A stretch of DNA of 52,646 nucleotides from contig JASJDQ010000003.1 in assembly GCA_030065075.1 (NCBI GenBank), positions 1 through 52,646 of the forward strand, in the 5' to 3' direction. The notes under the pieces were generated by a model that saw only the letters and a list, made by a program, of their open reading frames with translations, did not search any database and had not been told where the DNA came from. This document shows positions 1 through 8,662 of the stretch, in pieces. How positions within the stretch are numbered: position 1 is the stretch's first letter; each line of letters starts with the position of its first letter. The DNA comes from Paracoccaceae bacterium. GTDB lineage: Bacteria > Pseudomonadota > Alphaproteobacteria > Rhodobacterales > Rhodobacteraceae. Made by a program: the position numbers and the translations under genes.

Positions 1-846
1 GCCGGGATCGGTTTCTTTCTTGAGTATCGCGGGATTGGTTTTCACACCGAAACATTGAGCCGGTTGGCGATGATGATCGGCACTCCGTGTCTGGTGTTTT
101 CTTCGCTGACCAGCACGGCCTTGCCAGACGATTCACTTCTCCGCATCGTCGTCATAGCACTTGCCGCAGTCGTCGTTGGCGGGGCGTTGTCGGGCACCGC
201 GCTTTTGCTGTTGCGCCTGCCTTTGCGGACGTTCATCTCCTCGCTGTCGCTGCCAAATGCAGGCAACGCAGGCCTTCCCCTTGTCTTTTTTGCCTTTGCC
301 GAGCCTGGGCTGACCATTGGAGCGGCGTTCTTCTTCATCATCGCGTTGGTGCAATATACGGTCGTTCCGGGGATCGTGTCGGGGAATCCCGGGCTTCGCA
401 AACTTTTGCGTGAACCGCTGATCTGGGCCATCGTCGCGGTGATCCTGTTTCGGGTCACTGAACTGCCGATCCCGACGGTTGTCGCCGATTCCACAGCGCT
501 TCTGGGCGGGATTATGATCCCCATCATGCTGATCTTGCTGGGTGGCGCACTTGCACGCCTGAAGGTCGGTGACGTCAAAACCAGTGTCTTTCTGGCTATC
601 CTGCGGCTGGCCATAGGAGTGGCAACCGGATTTGCCATGGTGACGTTCTTCAAGTTGGACGGGGTCGAGGCCGGCGCGATCTTTCTTCTGTGTTCCATGC
701 CGTCAGCGCTAATCACCTATGTGATCGCACAGCACTACGGACGCAGCCCCGAACGTGTGGCTGGATTTGTCGTCAGTTCGACGGTTTTGAATTTCGCTTG
801 CTTGCCGCTTCTGATCTCGGCGGCACTCTATCTGGCCGCTCTTTAG
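1..846 (+). CDS. AEC-family (auxin efflux carrier type) transporter, 5' end cut by window edge
   Basis: The frame is open from base 1 to the TAG at 844-846, so the gene begins left of the window; a TTG at 55 is only an internal codon. The visible 281 residues are very hydrophobic with several membrane spans, including the family-typical stretch near MMIGTPCLVFSSL, a following loop with NAGNAGLPLV (the broken-helix proline/asparagine region of AEC carriers), and a final span with STVLNFACLPLL. AEC proteins are secondary carriers of organic anions such as malonate or malate. It converges with the next gene with only two bases between stops. A second AEC carrier lies at 38058-38987. Confidence 0.85.
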   Translation, partial: AGIGFFLEYRGIGFHTETLSRLAMMIGTPCLVFSSLTSTALPDDSLLRIVVIALAAVVVGGALSGTALLLLRLPLRTFISSLSLPNAGNAGLPLVFFAFAEPGLTIGAAFFFIIALVQYTVVPGIVSGNPGLRKLLREPLIWAIVAVILFRVTELPIPTVVADSTALLGGIMIPIMLILLGGALARLKVGDVKTSVFLAILRLAIGVATGFAMVTFFKLDGVEAGAIFLLCSMPSALITYVIAQHYGRSPERVAGFVVSSTVLNFACLPLLISAALYLAAL

Positions 847-848
847 GA

Positions 849-1709
849 TCAGGTCTTCGCCATCCGCGAGATGGCCAGCAACACAGCCGAATTATCCAGG
901 TCGCCCTCGCCCACCTGTACGGCATTTGCCATCAACTCAAGATAGCACGCGACCATCGGCAAGCTTCCATGCCCGTTACGCGCCGCCATTTCGCGGATAA
1001 GCTTGAAGTCCTTCTGCGACTGCGTGATCCGCCCAAGCGGCACAAAATCCCGCACGACCATCATCGGGCCTTTTACCCCCATGACCTCTGACCGCGCCGC
1101 GGACCGCAGAGCTGTTTGCAGGAAGACTTCCGGGTCGAGACCAAGCGCCTCTGCAAAAACAAGACCTTCTGCAACCGCTGCACGGTTCAATCCCAAAATG
1201 CAGTTGATCGCCAGTTTGGTTTTGTTTCCATCCCCTATGGCGCCCACGCGCTCACTGTTGGGCGAAATCGCATCGGCGATGCCTTCAAAAGCGTCCAGGC
1301 CAAGCGGATCCCCCGCCAGCAACAAGAGTGCTGTGCCCTGCTGAACCTGCTTGCTAGTTCCCGAAATCGGGGCCTCCACGAGCGTTATAGATTTGGCGCG
1401 GGCCGTGGATTCAAGCGCGGCAACTTCGTCCGGGTCGCAGGTGCTCATGGTCACCAGGACCTTGCCGACGCCGTCGGGTGCCTCCGCAATGATAGCGGCC
1501 AGTTGGTCGGTGCTGAAAACCGCCGAGAGCAGGATATCGGTGTCCCAGAGGGTTGCCGGATCGGCAGCCTCGCCGCCTTTCTTCTTGAGAAGCGCCCCAC
1601 GTTCCGTATCGGGGTCGAAACCGACCACCTTGTGACCGGCATCGAGCAGACGGTCGGCCAAAGCCATACCGATCAACCCCAGCCCAAAAATGCCAACGGT
1701 CTTGGTCAT
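849..1709 (-). CDS. NAD(P)-dependent beta-hydroxyacid dehydrogenase (3-hydroxyisobutyrate dehydrogenase family)
   Basis: A 286-residue protein, the usual family length. The N-terminus has the Rossmann loop GLGLIG (about residues 9-14). The substrate-binding segment VEAPISGTSKQ (about 118-128) is a variant of the DxPVSGG motif. The catalytic lysine is in GNKTKLAIN (about 162-170). The family interconverts 3-hydroxyacids and semialdehydes (3-hydroxyisobutyrate, tartronate semialdehyde, glucuronate and others); the substrate here is unknown. It is the last gene of the minus-strand cluster, 6 bases after the Gfo/Idh gene. The ATG at 1709 is preceded by AGGGGC. Three paralogues lie at 22042, 29367 and 30960. 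Confidence 0.88.
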   Translation of the reverse strand: MTKTVGIFGLGLIGMALADRLLDAGHKVVGFDPDTERGALLKKKGGEAADPATLWDTDILLSAVFSTDQLAAIIAEAPDGVGKVLVTMSTCDPDEVAALESTARAKSITLVEAPISGTSKQVQQGTALLLLAGDPLGLDAFEGIADAISPNSERVGAIGDGNKTKLAINCILGLNRAAVAEGLVFAEALGLDPEVFLQTALRSAARSEVMGVKGPMMVVRDFVPLGRITQSQKDFKLIREMAARNGHGSLPMVACYLELMANAVQVGEGDLDNSAVLLAISRMAKT

Positions 1710-1715
1710 GGGCCC

Positions 1716-2789
1716 CTATTCCGCCGCCTTCATGTCGGCCAATCGCGCGATTGCGTGGTTCGACAATGGCAGCGACACGACCTCGCCCGTCTCGGCCGAG
1801 AGGTCGGCGGCCGAATAGGTCTCCATCACCATGCGGGCATGAGTTGGGTCCACCATCACAGGACGGTCTAGTAGACAGTCTTCAAGAAAGTGGATCGTTT
1901 CGGGTCCCATCTGGCCTGCAAAGACATGATCGACGTGCTCGCCGGGCATGGTCGACATCGGATATTGCGTGCCATCTGACACCGTGTTCAGCCAATGGTC
2001 GCGCGCCGTGTCGTCGAGAATGAGTGCCCCTTCGGTGCCGGTGATTTCGATCCACGTGCCGCAATAATTCGGATAGCTGGGCGGCAGGTTCCAACCGCCG
2101 CCGACGACGACAAGCGTGCCGTCCTCCATGGTGACTGTCGACCACATGCAATCGTAGGAACCGTTGAGTTCCTTCATGTAGCCATAGGCGCCCTGGCTGT
2201 AGATTTTGGCGGGCTTTGTGTGGTCCAAAAGCCAGAAGACGAAGTCGAGATCATGCGTGGATTCCATGGCTGCGGGTGAAAGTTTCACCCGGTTTGCAAT
2301 CTTCTTGCCAAGATTGCGCGACAAGTGGCGACTGACCATGACGTTGACGATCTTGCCCAGCTTGCCATCGGCGATGGATTTCTTGGCATAGGCAATCTTG
2401 GGGTTGAAGCGCTGTGAATAACCGATGGTGAATTTGAGATTGTTCTGCTTGGACAGCGCGATGAGTTCATCGGCTTCCCAAAACTCCAGCGCAATGGGTT
2501 TTTCCAGGAGCACGTGTTTACCCGCTTTCAGGCAGTCGCAGGCGAGCGGATAATGGGTCTGTTCCGGCGTGGTAGAGATGTAGACGACCGAGACATTCGG
2601 ATTGGCGACAATATCCTGGTAGTCCAGCGTAGCGGAGGCGGGATTGGTCAGCGCCCGGACTTCCTCCAGTCGCTCGGGTTTGATCTCGCAAATATGCAGC
2701 GCATCGACCAGCGCCGACTTCGCCAGGCTTTCGGCACGGATACCCCCGCACCAGCCGGTTCCGATCACTGCGACTTCCGTTTTCGCCAT
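1716..2789 (-). CDS. Gfo/Idh/MocA-family NAD(P)-dependent oxidoreductase
   Basis: 357 residues. The N-terminal Rossmann motif is GTGWCG (about residues 11-16). The family hallmark EKPIA (about 95-99) holds the catalytic lysine, and the segment STHDLDFVFWLL (about 176-187) supplies the conserved HD(x)xD of the active site. Members oxidise or reduce sugars, inositols and related polyols or chlorinated products. The gene sits between an SLC13 carrier and a beta-hydroxyacid dehydrogenase in the same direction, so it probably acts on the imported substrate. A second Gfo/Idh protein at 16176 is divergent in sequence, so the two are not a recent duplication. Confidence 0.88.
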   Translation of the reverse strand: MAKTEVAVIGTGWCGGIRAESLAKSALVDALHICEIKPERLEEVRALTNPASATLDYQDIVANPNVSVVYISTTPEQTHYPLACDCLKAGKHVLLEKPIALEFWEADELIALSKQNNLKFTIGYSQRFNPKIAYAKKSIADGKLGKIVNVMVSRHLSRNLGKKIANRVKLSPAAMESTHDLDFVFWLLDHTKPAKIYSQGAYGYMKELNGSYDCMWSTVTMEDGTLVVVGGGWNLPPSYPNYCGTWIEITGTEGALILDDTARDHWLNTVSDGTQYPMSTMPGEHVDHVFAGQMGPETIHFLEDCLLDRPVMVDPTHARMVMETYSAADLSAETGEVVSLPLSNHAIARLADMKAAE

Positions 2790-2865
2790 GCCATTCTCCC
2801 GTCCTTCTTGGCTCAGTTAGCGTGGAGCTTGGTCGTCTGCCAACAATTATTCCTGATGCCAGGCA

Positions 2866-4239
2866 TCAAACAAAACCAATAGCTTGCCACCAAAAAAACG
2901 TTATGGGAACGCCGATCACCGTGACGGTGAAGGCCAGCCAGAGGCATAGGCGCAAGAAGACCGCGTTCGGCACTTTCGAGATCGACATCGCGACAATCAA
3001 GGGCGGTGCCTGATAGGGAATGGCGGGGGTCGAGATTCCAAGGATCTGCGTCATCGAGACGGCTTCGAGCGAAAGGCCGGTCGCCTGTGCCAGGGGTTCG
3101 GCGAAAGGCACAAGCACGGCCGGCGCCGCGGGCGCTGTGGTCAGATGCGACAGGATCAGCGAGAAACCATAGACACCATAAATCGATGACAACCCGCCGC
3201 CGCCGAGGGGCAGTTTCTCAATAACGAAATCGGCAAGGATCTGGTCCAGACCCGCGCCACGAGCGGTCGCGACAACGGTGACGATCGAGGCGAAGAAGAT
3301 CGCCGGCGTAAGGTCAATTTGTTCCTTCATCGCCGTCGGTTTCAGCATGCCGAAGCGGGGCCAGATCACAAAGGCGGCGGCAGTAAGCGCGACCCATGCC
3401 GGAGGAATGCCATGGGCGAAATCGGTCATCCAAAGCAAGATCGCAGCCCCCAAAACCAGGATAAGGCGACGTTGTTCGGGTTTCACCGGCTCGGCTTCAG
3501 TGTCGGCAGCCGGTTTAGGTGCAATGGTTTCGCCTGTGAAGCCAACCATCAGGAGGACCAGCAGGGCAAAACGCAGGACGTTCACTGGTAGCTGCTGCAA
3601 TAGGTACTCGGAATAGATGCTTTGAACACCGTAAAGCTGGTCCATCGTCCCGACGTGTACGATTGTCGGCAGATTCGCGGTGAGGATCGCATATGTCGGC
3701 AGAAGCGTTGCGGTGGCCGCGGTGGCGACAAGCCCGATGGCTCCTCTTCCGTCAGATGCAAGGCCAAGGCGCTCGGCAAGCGCGGCGGCAATCGGGATCA
3801 TCACGACGATCCGAGGCATGGTCGATGGGATCAGGATGCCAAGCGCCATGCCCGCCGCCGCGATAATGAAGATCGCACGCGGATAGGAGGGGCCGGTGAA
3901 GTCGATCAGCCGTTCCGAAATGCGCGCCGCCAACCCGGTCGTGGTGATCGCGACACCAAGAATGATGCCCGAAACGAGAAGCCAGAAGCCGCTGGACATG
4001 AACCCCGAGAAGACGAGCTCGCGGGGGATCACGCCAAGAGCAAGAGCCGAAAGGAAGATACCAAAAGCGGTGACGATTTCGGGCACCGCGCGCGTCGCAA
4101 AAAGCGTGAGTGCGGCGCAACCAATGCCCGCGGCTTTCCAGATGTCGCCCGCCCCGCCCAGCGACACACCATAAAGGGCAAGACCCGCGCCCGCGGCGAT
4201 GCCGACGGCTGCGACGCTATTGCCTGTCAGCGCTGCCAA
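2866..4239 (-). CDS. SLC13/DASS-type anion permease
   Basis: 457 residues with about 11-12 hydrophobic spans and no soluble domain. The segment MALGILIPSTMPRIVVMIPI (two thirds into the first half) and the late stretch ISTPAIPYQAPPLIVAMSI match the paired hairpin/SNT-like regions of divalent anion:sodium symporters. Likely substrates are di- or monocarboxylates or sulfate; the sequence does not decide. The in-frame start is a TTG at 4239, 10 bases after the quinone oxidoreductase stop. No in-frame ATG exists nearby and the ribosome site is weak, so translation may depend on coupling. A small inverted repeat (TGATGCC-A-GGCATCA, 2854-2868) overlaps its stop codon. Confidence 0.82.
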   Translation of the reverse strand: MAALTGNSVAAVGIAAGAGLALYGVSLGGAGDIWKAAGIGCAALTLFATRAVPEIVTAFGIFLSALALGVIPRELVFSGFMSSGFWLLVSGIILGVAITTTGLAARISERLIDFTGPSYPRAIFIIAAAGMALGILIPSTMPRIVVMIPIAAALAERLGLASDGRGAIGLVATAATATLLPTYAILTANLPTIVHVGTMDQLYGVQSIYSEYLLQQLPVNVLRFALLVLLMVGFTGETIAPKPAADTEAEPVKPEQRRLILVLGAAILLWMTDFAHGIPPAWVALTAAAFVIWPRFGMLKPTAMKEQIDLTPAIFFASIVTVVATARGAGLDQILADFVIEKLPLGGGGLSSIYGVYGFSLILSHLTTAPAAPAVLVPFAEPLAQATGLSLEAVSMTQILGISTPAIPYQAPPLIVAMSISKVPNAVFLRLCLWLAFTVTVIGVPITFFWWQAIGFV

Positions 4240-4249
4240 GGATCATGTC

Positions 4250-5221
4250 TCACGGCAAAAGGATCGTCGAGCCGGTTGTCGTGCCCGCCTCTAGATCGGT
4301 GTGAGCAGCGGCAACCTCGGCCAGCGGGCGGCGCTGGTTGATGTTGACCGTGACGTGACCGGCCAGAATCATTTCGAACACGCGACCTGCCGAATGCTCC
4401 AGATCAGCGCGCGCGCCAACGTAGTTGGCAAGCGTAGGGCGAGTGAAATAGAGCGAGCCTCCGTGCTGCAATTCACTTGGCTTCACGGCGGGCGCTTCGC
4501 CAGTCGTCGCACCGAATGAGACGAACATGCCATAGGTGGCCAGACAGGCCATGGAGGTTTCATAGGTGGCCTTACCGATGCTGTCATAGACGACGGGCAC
4601 CCCTGCCCCGCCGGTGATTTCCTTCACCCGCGCGGCGATGTCCTCAGTCTTGCGGTCGATGGCATGCGCATAGCCTTGCTCTAACGCGCGGGCGCAATTC
4701 TCGGGGCCGGAGGTCACGCCTATAATTTCGGCGCCCAAGTGTTTGCCCCACTGCCCGGCGATCTGTCCCACGCCGCCCGACGCCGCATAGAACAGCACCT
4801 TGTCGCCCGGCTGAACCTTGTATGTCCGCTCAAGCAGATACTCTACCGTCATGCCTTTCATCAACGCGGCGGCTGCAACATCGTCCGAGATGCCATCGGG
4901 GATCTTGAGCACGCGCGCGGCGGGTGCATTCCGCTCGCTGGCATAGGCTCCCAGGACGCCGCCATAAACGACCCGGTCTCCAACTGACAGCCCGGTGACC
5001 CCGTCGCCGATGGCTGCGATTATGCCTGCGGCTTCCAGTCCAAGCGGGCTTGGCGTCTCCATCGGGTAATACCCAGAGCGCTGGTAGACATCCATGTAGT
5101 TGAGGCCGATAGCGGTTTGCCTGATCTGCACCTCGCCCTCACCTGGCGGAGCCAGATCAACTTCTTCGATCTGCATTACCCCGGGCGCGCCCGTTTCCTT
5201 GATGATTACTCGTTGTGCCAT
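4250..5221 (-). CDS. Quinone oxidoreductase (zeta-crystallin/Qor type, MDR superfamily)
   Basis: 323 residues from the ATG at 5221, chosen because GAGAGGAAG lies just upstream; an in-frame TTG at 5236 would overlap the previous stop. The protein has a GroES-like N-terminal half with GLNYMDVYQRSGYY (Qor signature region) and the cofactor-binding motif AASGGVGQIAGQWGKHLGA (about residues 143-161), typical of NADPH-dependent one-electron quinone reductases. It lacks the structural zinc cysteine cluster, unlike the alcohol dehydrogenase at 9586. It is in the minus-strand operon between DUF1330 and SLC13 genes; a role in handling enone or quinone intermediates is inference. Confidence 0.88.
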   Translation of the reverse strand: MAQRVIIKETGAPGVMQIEEVDLAPPGEGEVQIRQTAIGLNYMDVYQRSGYYPMETPSPLGLEAAGIIAAIGDGVTGLSVGDRVVYGGVLGAYASERNAPAARVLKIPDGISDDVAAAALMKGMTVEYLLERTYKVQPGDKVLFYAASGGVGQIAGQWGKHLGAEIIGVTSGPENCARALEQGYAHAIDRKTEDIAARVKEITGGAGVPVVYDSIGKATYETSMACLATYGMFVSFGATTGEAPAVKPSELQHGGSLYFTRPTLANYVGARADLEHSAGRVFEMILAGHVTVNINQRRPLAEVAAAHTDLEAGTTTGSTILLP

Positions 5222-5232
5222 CTCGCTTCCTC

Positions 5233-5538
5233 TCAAACAGTCGCGTCACCGCTTTCCACAACCACGGTCTGAACCTCGCCCGCACCATTTGCCCGGCGGA
5301 AGGCCGCCGCTTCGTTGTACTCGTCAGACCTAAAGCAGGCCGTGCCGTCTTCCAGGGTGGGAAATTCGATCACCACGAACCGGTGGAAATGCTCAGGGCC
5401 TTCCATGATCTCGTACTTGCCGCCACGGGCCAATACCTTGCCACCATACTTCGCGATGATGTCGGGTACGAGGTCGGTGTATTTCTTGTATTCGACGGGG
5501 TCGTTGATCTTGGCTCGTGCGATCCAATAGGCGGGCAT
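5233..5538 (-). CDS. DUF1330 domain protein (small dimeric alpha/beta-barrel type)
   Basis: 101 residues with the DUF1330 pattern: MPAYWIARAKINDPVEYKKY at the start, a central KYGGKVLARGGKYEIMEG, and VVIEFPTLEDGTACFRSDEY. The fold is a ferredoxin-like dimeric barrel; members accompany catabolic enzymes and some probably bind or isomerise small ligands, but no general function is established. It lies 9 bases after dctM and slightly upstream of the quinone oxidoreductase, so it is part of the same transcript. Confidence 0.85.
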   Translation of the reverse strand: MPAYWIARAKINDPVEYKKYTDLVPDIIAKYGGKVLARGGKYEIMEGPEHFHRFVVIEFPTLEDGTACFRSDEYNEAAAFRRANGAGEVQTVVVESGDATV

Positions 5539-5547
5539 AGGGGCTCC

Positions 5548-6903
5548 TTACATCAGAAGATTCGGCAGCCAGTTGGCAATGCCGGGGAACATGACGATCA
5601 GAAGCACGGCAAAGAGCATCACGAACCAATAGGGGATTGAGGAATAGAAGATGTTCTGCACGCCCACTTTGTCGTCGTTTATGGCGGCTTTGACCGTATA
5701 GACCAGCAATCCGAAAGGCGGGGTCAGGAGCCCCGCCTCGATGGCTATGATGCCGACGATGGCGAATGAGAGCTGATCGAAGCCGAACGCCAGCGCCACG
5801 GGTTCCAGGATTGGCACGGTCAAAAGCATGATCGAGATGCTGTCGATGATCATGCCAAGGATGAACCAGATCAGGATGATGATGGCCAACACCATGAAAG
5901 GCTCGAAGCCACTGTTGACGAAAAACTCGCGGATGGCGTTTGTGACACCGGTCATTGCCAGCGTTCTCGAATAAAGCGCGGCAGCAAACAGCAGGATCAT
6001 GATCGGCGCGGCGGTTTTGCCGACTGCATAGATCGCGTCGCGAAACGCATTCCAACGCATCCCCTTTATCACGGCGAGGATCAGGGCCAGTGCGGCCCCT
6101 GCGCCGGCACCTTCAGTGGGCGTAAAAATTCCAAACCAGATGCCGCCCAGAACAGCGCCGATAATGCCGAAAACACCAATCATTGAGGTCAGCAACTGGC
6201 CCATTGGAAGCTCGACCTGCGTACTGTCGAAACCGTCTTCGACACGGATCTTCTCGTGATCGACATGGGCCGTCCCTTCGCCCACCAATTCGGGTTTCAT
6301 CAGCGCGCGGGCGACGATGTAAATGACGAACAGCGTTGCCAGAAGGATGCCAGGCAGAACACCGGCCAGAAACAGGCGGCCGATGGATTGCTCGGTCAGG
6401 ATGCCCCAGACAATCATCAGGACCGAGGGCGGGATCAGCATGCCAAGGCAGCTCGATCCGGCGATGGCGCCCAGCGAAAAGCCGCGGTCGTAGTTGTGCG
6501 CCTTCATCTCGGGGTAGGCGATCCGGCTGAAGGCGGCGGCTGAGGCGATGGACACACCGGTGACGAAGGAAAAGACGGTATTGCCCAGAACAGTGGCGAT
6601 GGCGAGCCGGGCGGGAATTTTCTTCAAGCCCCGGTTGATGGCGACGTATATGTCGGTGATCGCGCCGGATCGCCCTATGAATTCCCCCATCAGCATGAAA
6701 AGCGGGATCACCGCGAATGTGAAATCGCGCAAAGCTTCGGCAGCGGTCGAGGCTATCGTCGCCTCGACGATGCGCATTTTGCCGGTGACCAGATAGATGC
6801 CGACCAGGCTTGTCACGCCAAGCGCGACGGCCACGTGGACGCCAAGAAGAACCAGTCCCATGAGAAGGGCTATGATCAACCCAGCGGTTCCGAAATCGAA
6901 CAT
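5548..6903 (-). CDS. dctM: TRAP transporter large permease DctM
   Basis: 451 residues from the ATG at 6903, which follows the dctQ stop by 4 bases (TGA AGCA ATG); the longer reading frame runs back into dctQ and is not used. About 12 membrane spans. Family landmarks are VIPLFMLMGEFIGRSG, TVFSFVTGVSIASAAAFSRI and SSCLGMLIPPSVLMIVWG (the DctM proline-rich region), plus LTPPFGLLVYTVKAAI near the C-terminus. It forms the sodium-coupled channel of a TRAP importer with the small subunit (6908-7408) and the binding protein (7474-8535). Its closest relative in the window is the DctM at 33911. Confidence 0.93.
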   Translation of the reverse strand: MFDFGTAGLIIALLMGLVLLGVHVAVALGVTSLVGIYLVTGKMRIVEATIASTAAEALRDFTFAVIPLFMLMGEFIGRSGAITDIYVAINRGLKKIPARLAIATVLGNTVFSFVTGVSIASAAAFSRIAYPEMKAHNYDRGFSLGAIAGSSCLGMLIPPSVLMIVWGILTEQSIGRLFLAGVLPGILLATLFVIYIVARALMKPELVGEGTAHVDHEKIRVEDGFDSTQVELPMGQLLTSMIGVFGIIGAVLGGIWFGIFTPTEGAGAGAALALILAVIKGMRWNAFRDAIYAVGKTAAPIMILLFAAALYSRTLAMTGVTNAIREFFVNSGFEPFMVLAIIILIWFILGMIIDSISIMLLTVPILEPVALAFGFDQLSFAIVGIIAIEAGLLTPPFGLLVYTVKAAINDDKVGVQNIFYSSIPYWFVMLFAVLLIVMFPGIANWLPNLLM

Positions 6904-6907
6904 TGCT

Positions 6908-7408
6908 TCAGAGTTCCATGCGTTCGACACGCAGGTCGAAGATTTCGACAATCGCCAGCAGGACATAGTTGATGCCCGCCAGCCCGGCCCCGAAGATGAT
7001 CATCCAACGGGTTGGCCAGACCGGAACGCGCAAGGCACCCTCACCATCAAATTCCCAGTTCACGAAGGACCGGACCGCGGGCTTGATCCCGGCTTTAAGC
7101 AGGAAGAAGAAAAGCGCTGCACCAAGAGCGAAAGCGAATATCAACAGCAGCTTCTGAACCGGCCTTGGCATTGTCGCGACCAGGAAGTCCGCGCGCAGCA
7201 TAGAGTTCGAGCGAACGGCATAGCCGATTTGCAGGAAAACAATCATCACCACAGAATTGGCCACGATCTCCTTCGTACCAGAAATCGGCATGTTCAAAGC
7301 TCGGGTGATGATGTCGGCCAGGATGAAGAAACAGAGGAAGAACGCCCAGACCGCGCCAAGGATCATCAGGAACTTGGTAAGCCGGTCGCTCAGTCGAACC
7401 AGTGCCAT
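6908..7408 (-). CDS. dctQ: TRAP transporter small permease DctQ
   Basis: 166 residues with four hydrophobic spans, and the DctQ pattern of ILADIITRALNMPISGTKEIV (about residues 27-47) followed by QIGYAVRSNSMLRADFLV. The start at 7408 has AGAGG five bases upstream. It lies between dctP, from which it is separated by 65 bases containing a strong RNA hairpin, and dctM, separated by 4 bases. The spacing shows dctQ and dctM are coupled to each other but not to dctP. Confidence 0.9.
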   Translation of the reverse strand: MALVRLSDRLTKFLMILGAVWAFFLCFFILADIITRALNMPISGTKEIVANSVVMIVFLQIGYAVRSNSMLRADFLVATMPRPVQKLLLIFAFALGAALFFFLLKAGIKPAVRSFVNWEFDGEGALRVPVWPTRWMIIFGAGLAGINYVLLAIVEIFDLRVERMEL

Positions 7409-7432
7409 GGCGGCCTCTGCGTTTGGGGGTGC

Positions 7433-7460
7433 GGACGCCTCGCCTAAAGGCGAAGCGTCC
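7433..7460 (-). ncRNA. RNA hairpin after dctP, between dctP and dctQ
   Basis: On the minus-strand transcript this is a 12-bp stem with a UUUA loop. The arms are GGACGCUUCGCC and GGCGAGGCGUCC, with a single U-G wobble. On the plus strand the same position would be a C-A mismatch, so the structure belongs to the dctP transcript. It starts 13 bases after the dctP stop and no U-run follows. It is therefore more likely a 3' stabiliser or partial attenuator than a full terminator. Confidence 0.7.
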
Positions 7461-7473
7461 TATCTATTCGAGA

Positions 7474-8535
7474 TTACTCGACCTTGTAGCGCACAGGCCA
7501 TTCGTAGCCGTTGGCCTCGGCCCGGTCGAGCACCAGGTTCAGGACCTGAGTGGCGGGAAGCCCCTGAGCATCAAGCTCGTCCGCCAGCGACTGCGGCCAG
7601 TCGGCCAGGCTTTCGGCCCAGGCCTTGCGAACGGCGGGGTCGATCTCGGTCACGGTGATCAGCTTGCGAAGCTCATCCACCAACCGGTCGTACTCGGACG
7701 CGTTGACGATGCCGGTCTGCTGTTCGTAGTCGGCGGCGACTTCGTGGAGGATCTCCTTAAAGTCGTCGGGCAGTTCGTCATAGGTGTCCTTATTGATCGT
7801 CAATCCGTGCCACGTCATCGAACCGAAACCGATCAGCGTGTAGTAAGGACCGGGTTCATAAAGCTTTAGGTTCACCCAAGCCGAAGGGAACATGATCCAG
7901 CCTTCATAGACATTGGTGTTCATTTCGGTATAGGCGGTCGCCAGCGAGGACTGGACTTCCGAGACACCGGCCAGCTTGAGCCAGTTCAGGTTAAGACCCG
8001 CGCCGGCGATCTTCTGGCCCTGCAGGTCGGAAAGATCTTCCCATGGGAAGGACGTGCCAAGATTATACCCACCGTCCGCGATCCGGCTGAGCAGGATCTG
8101 GTTGAACTTGTCCTCAAACACATCCGTCAGATACGGCACTTCGGCATAGACTTCCTGCGCGATCTTGAGCGACTTTTCCGGATCCATCGTACCGAATGGC
8201 ATCATGACCTGGAACGCGTGCAGCGGCAGATTTGACGGCTCGAAGCAGAAGCAGAAACCACCAATATCGATGATGCCGTCCTGCACACCTTCAAGCACCT
8301 CGGTGACCTTGACGATCGAGCCCGAGTAGCCCTCGACGAAGTTCACTGTGTGATCGGTACGCGCTTCGACCCGTTCTTTCAGTTCCTTCTGAAAGTAGTC
8401 GATCATCAGCCCGGCATAAACAACGCCCGGCGGGTGACCCGAGCCGATACGCAATGTGATATCTTCCGCCGCAGCCGCTGTCCCGAAAGACAGGGCAGCA
8501 AGCGCCGCGGCACCCGTTTTCATAAACTTGTTCAT
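7474..8535 (-). CDS. dctP: TRAP transporter solute-binding protein DctP
   Basis: 353 residues from the ATG at 8535, which has AAGGGAGGAAGAG upstream. The first 22 or so residues are a Sec signal peptide (KFMKTGAAALAALSFGTAAAAE). The mature protein starts with DITLRIGSGHPPG and has DctP-family landmarks GVQDGIIDIGG, FCFEPSNLPLHAF and GWIMFPSAW. It captures the substrate in the periplasm for the DctQM permease. It is clearly paralogous to the DctP at 35983: both share RIGSGHP, a CFEP segment, GW(I/L)MFPSA and YTLIGFG. The two TRAP systems therefore probably transport related compounds. Confidence 0.93.
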   Translation of the reverse strand: MNKFMKTGAAALAALSFGTAAAAEDITLRIGSGHPPGVVYAGLMIDYFQKELKERVEARTDHTVNFVEGYSGSIVKVTEVLEGVQDGIIDIGGFCFCFEPSNLPLHAFQVMMPFGTMDPEKSLKIAQEVYAEVPYLTDVFEDKFNQILLSRIADGGYNLGTSFPWEDLSDLQGQKIAGAGLNLNWLKLAGVSEVQSSLATAYTEMNTNVYEGWIMFPSAWVNLKLYEPGPYYTLIGFGSMTWHGLTINKDTYDELPDDFKEILHEVAADYEQQTGIVNASEYDRLVDELRKLITVTEIDPAVRKAWAESLADWPQSLADELDAQGLPATQVLNLVLDRAEANGYEWPVRYKVE

Positions 8536-8565
8536 CTCTTCCTCCCTTGGATGATCCAAATCCGA

Positions 8566-8580
8566 TTGGTGGGCCCACAA
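8566..8580. promoter_or_regulatory. Palindrome in the dctP upstream region (possible operator)
   Basis: GTGGGCCCAC (8569-8578) is a perfect 10-bp palindrome within the near-symmetric TTGGTGGGCCCACAA. It lies 31 bases upstream of the dctP start, in the 127-base gap after the lyase gene. It contains half of the ATTGGT motif seen at 10796, but its centre differs, so it may be an unrelated site. No promoter boxes could be placed with confidence. Confidence 0.35.
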
Positions 8581-8662
8581 TTATTTTGCGTGACACACCG
8601 GAAATGTTGCATTCGCTACTCTTTGATCATTCCCTTTCTGGTACCTGCCAATTCCCTTGTGC

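Noticed and set aside
2854-2868. Inverted repeat TGATGCC-A-GGCATCA as a terminator of the SLC13 gene
   Set aside because: The one-base centre cannot form a normal loop, no T-run follows, and the next gene continues in the same direction.
3622-4341. Long plus-strand frame opposite the SLC13 gene
   Set aside because: It is a shadow frame of the membrane protein on the other strand; highly charged low-complexity translation and no ribosome site.
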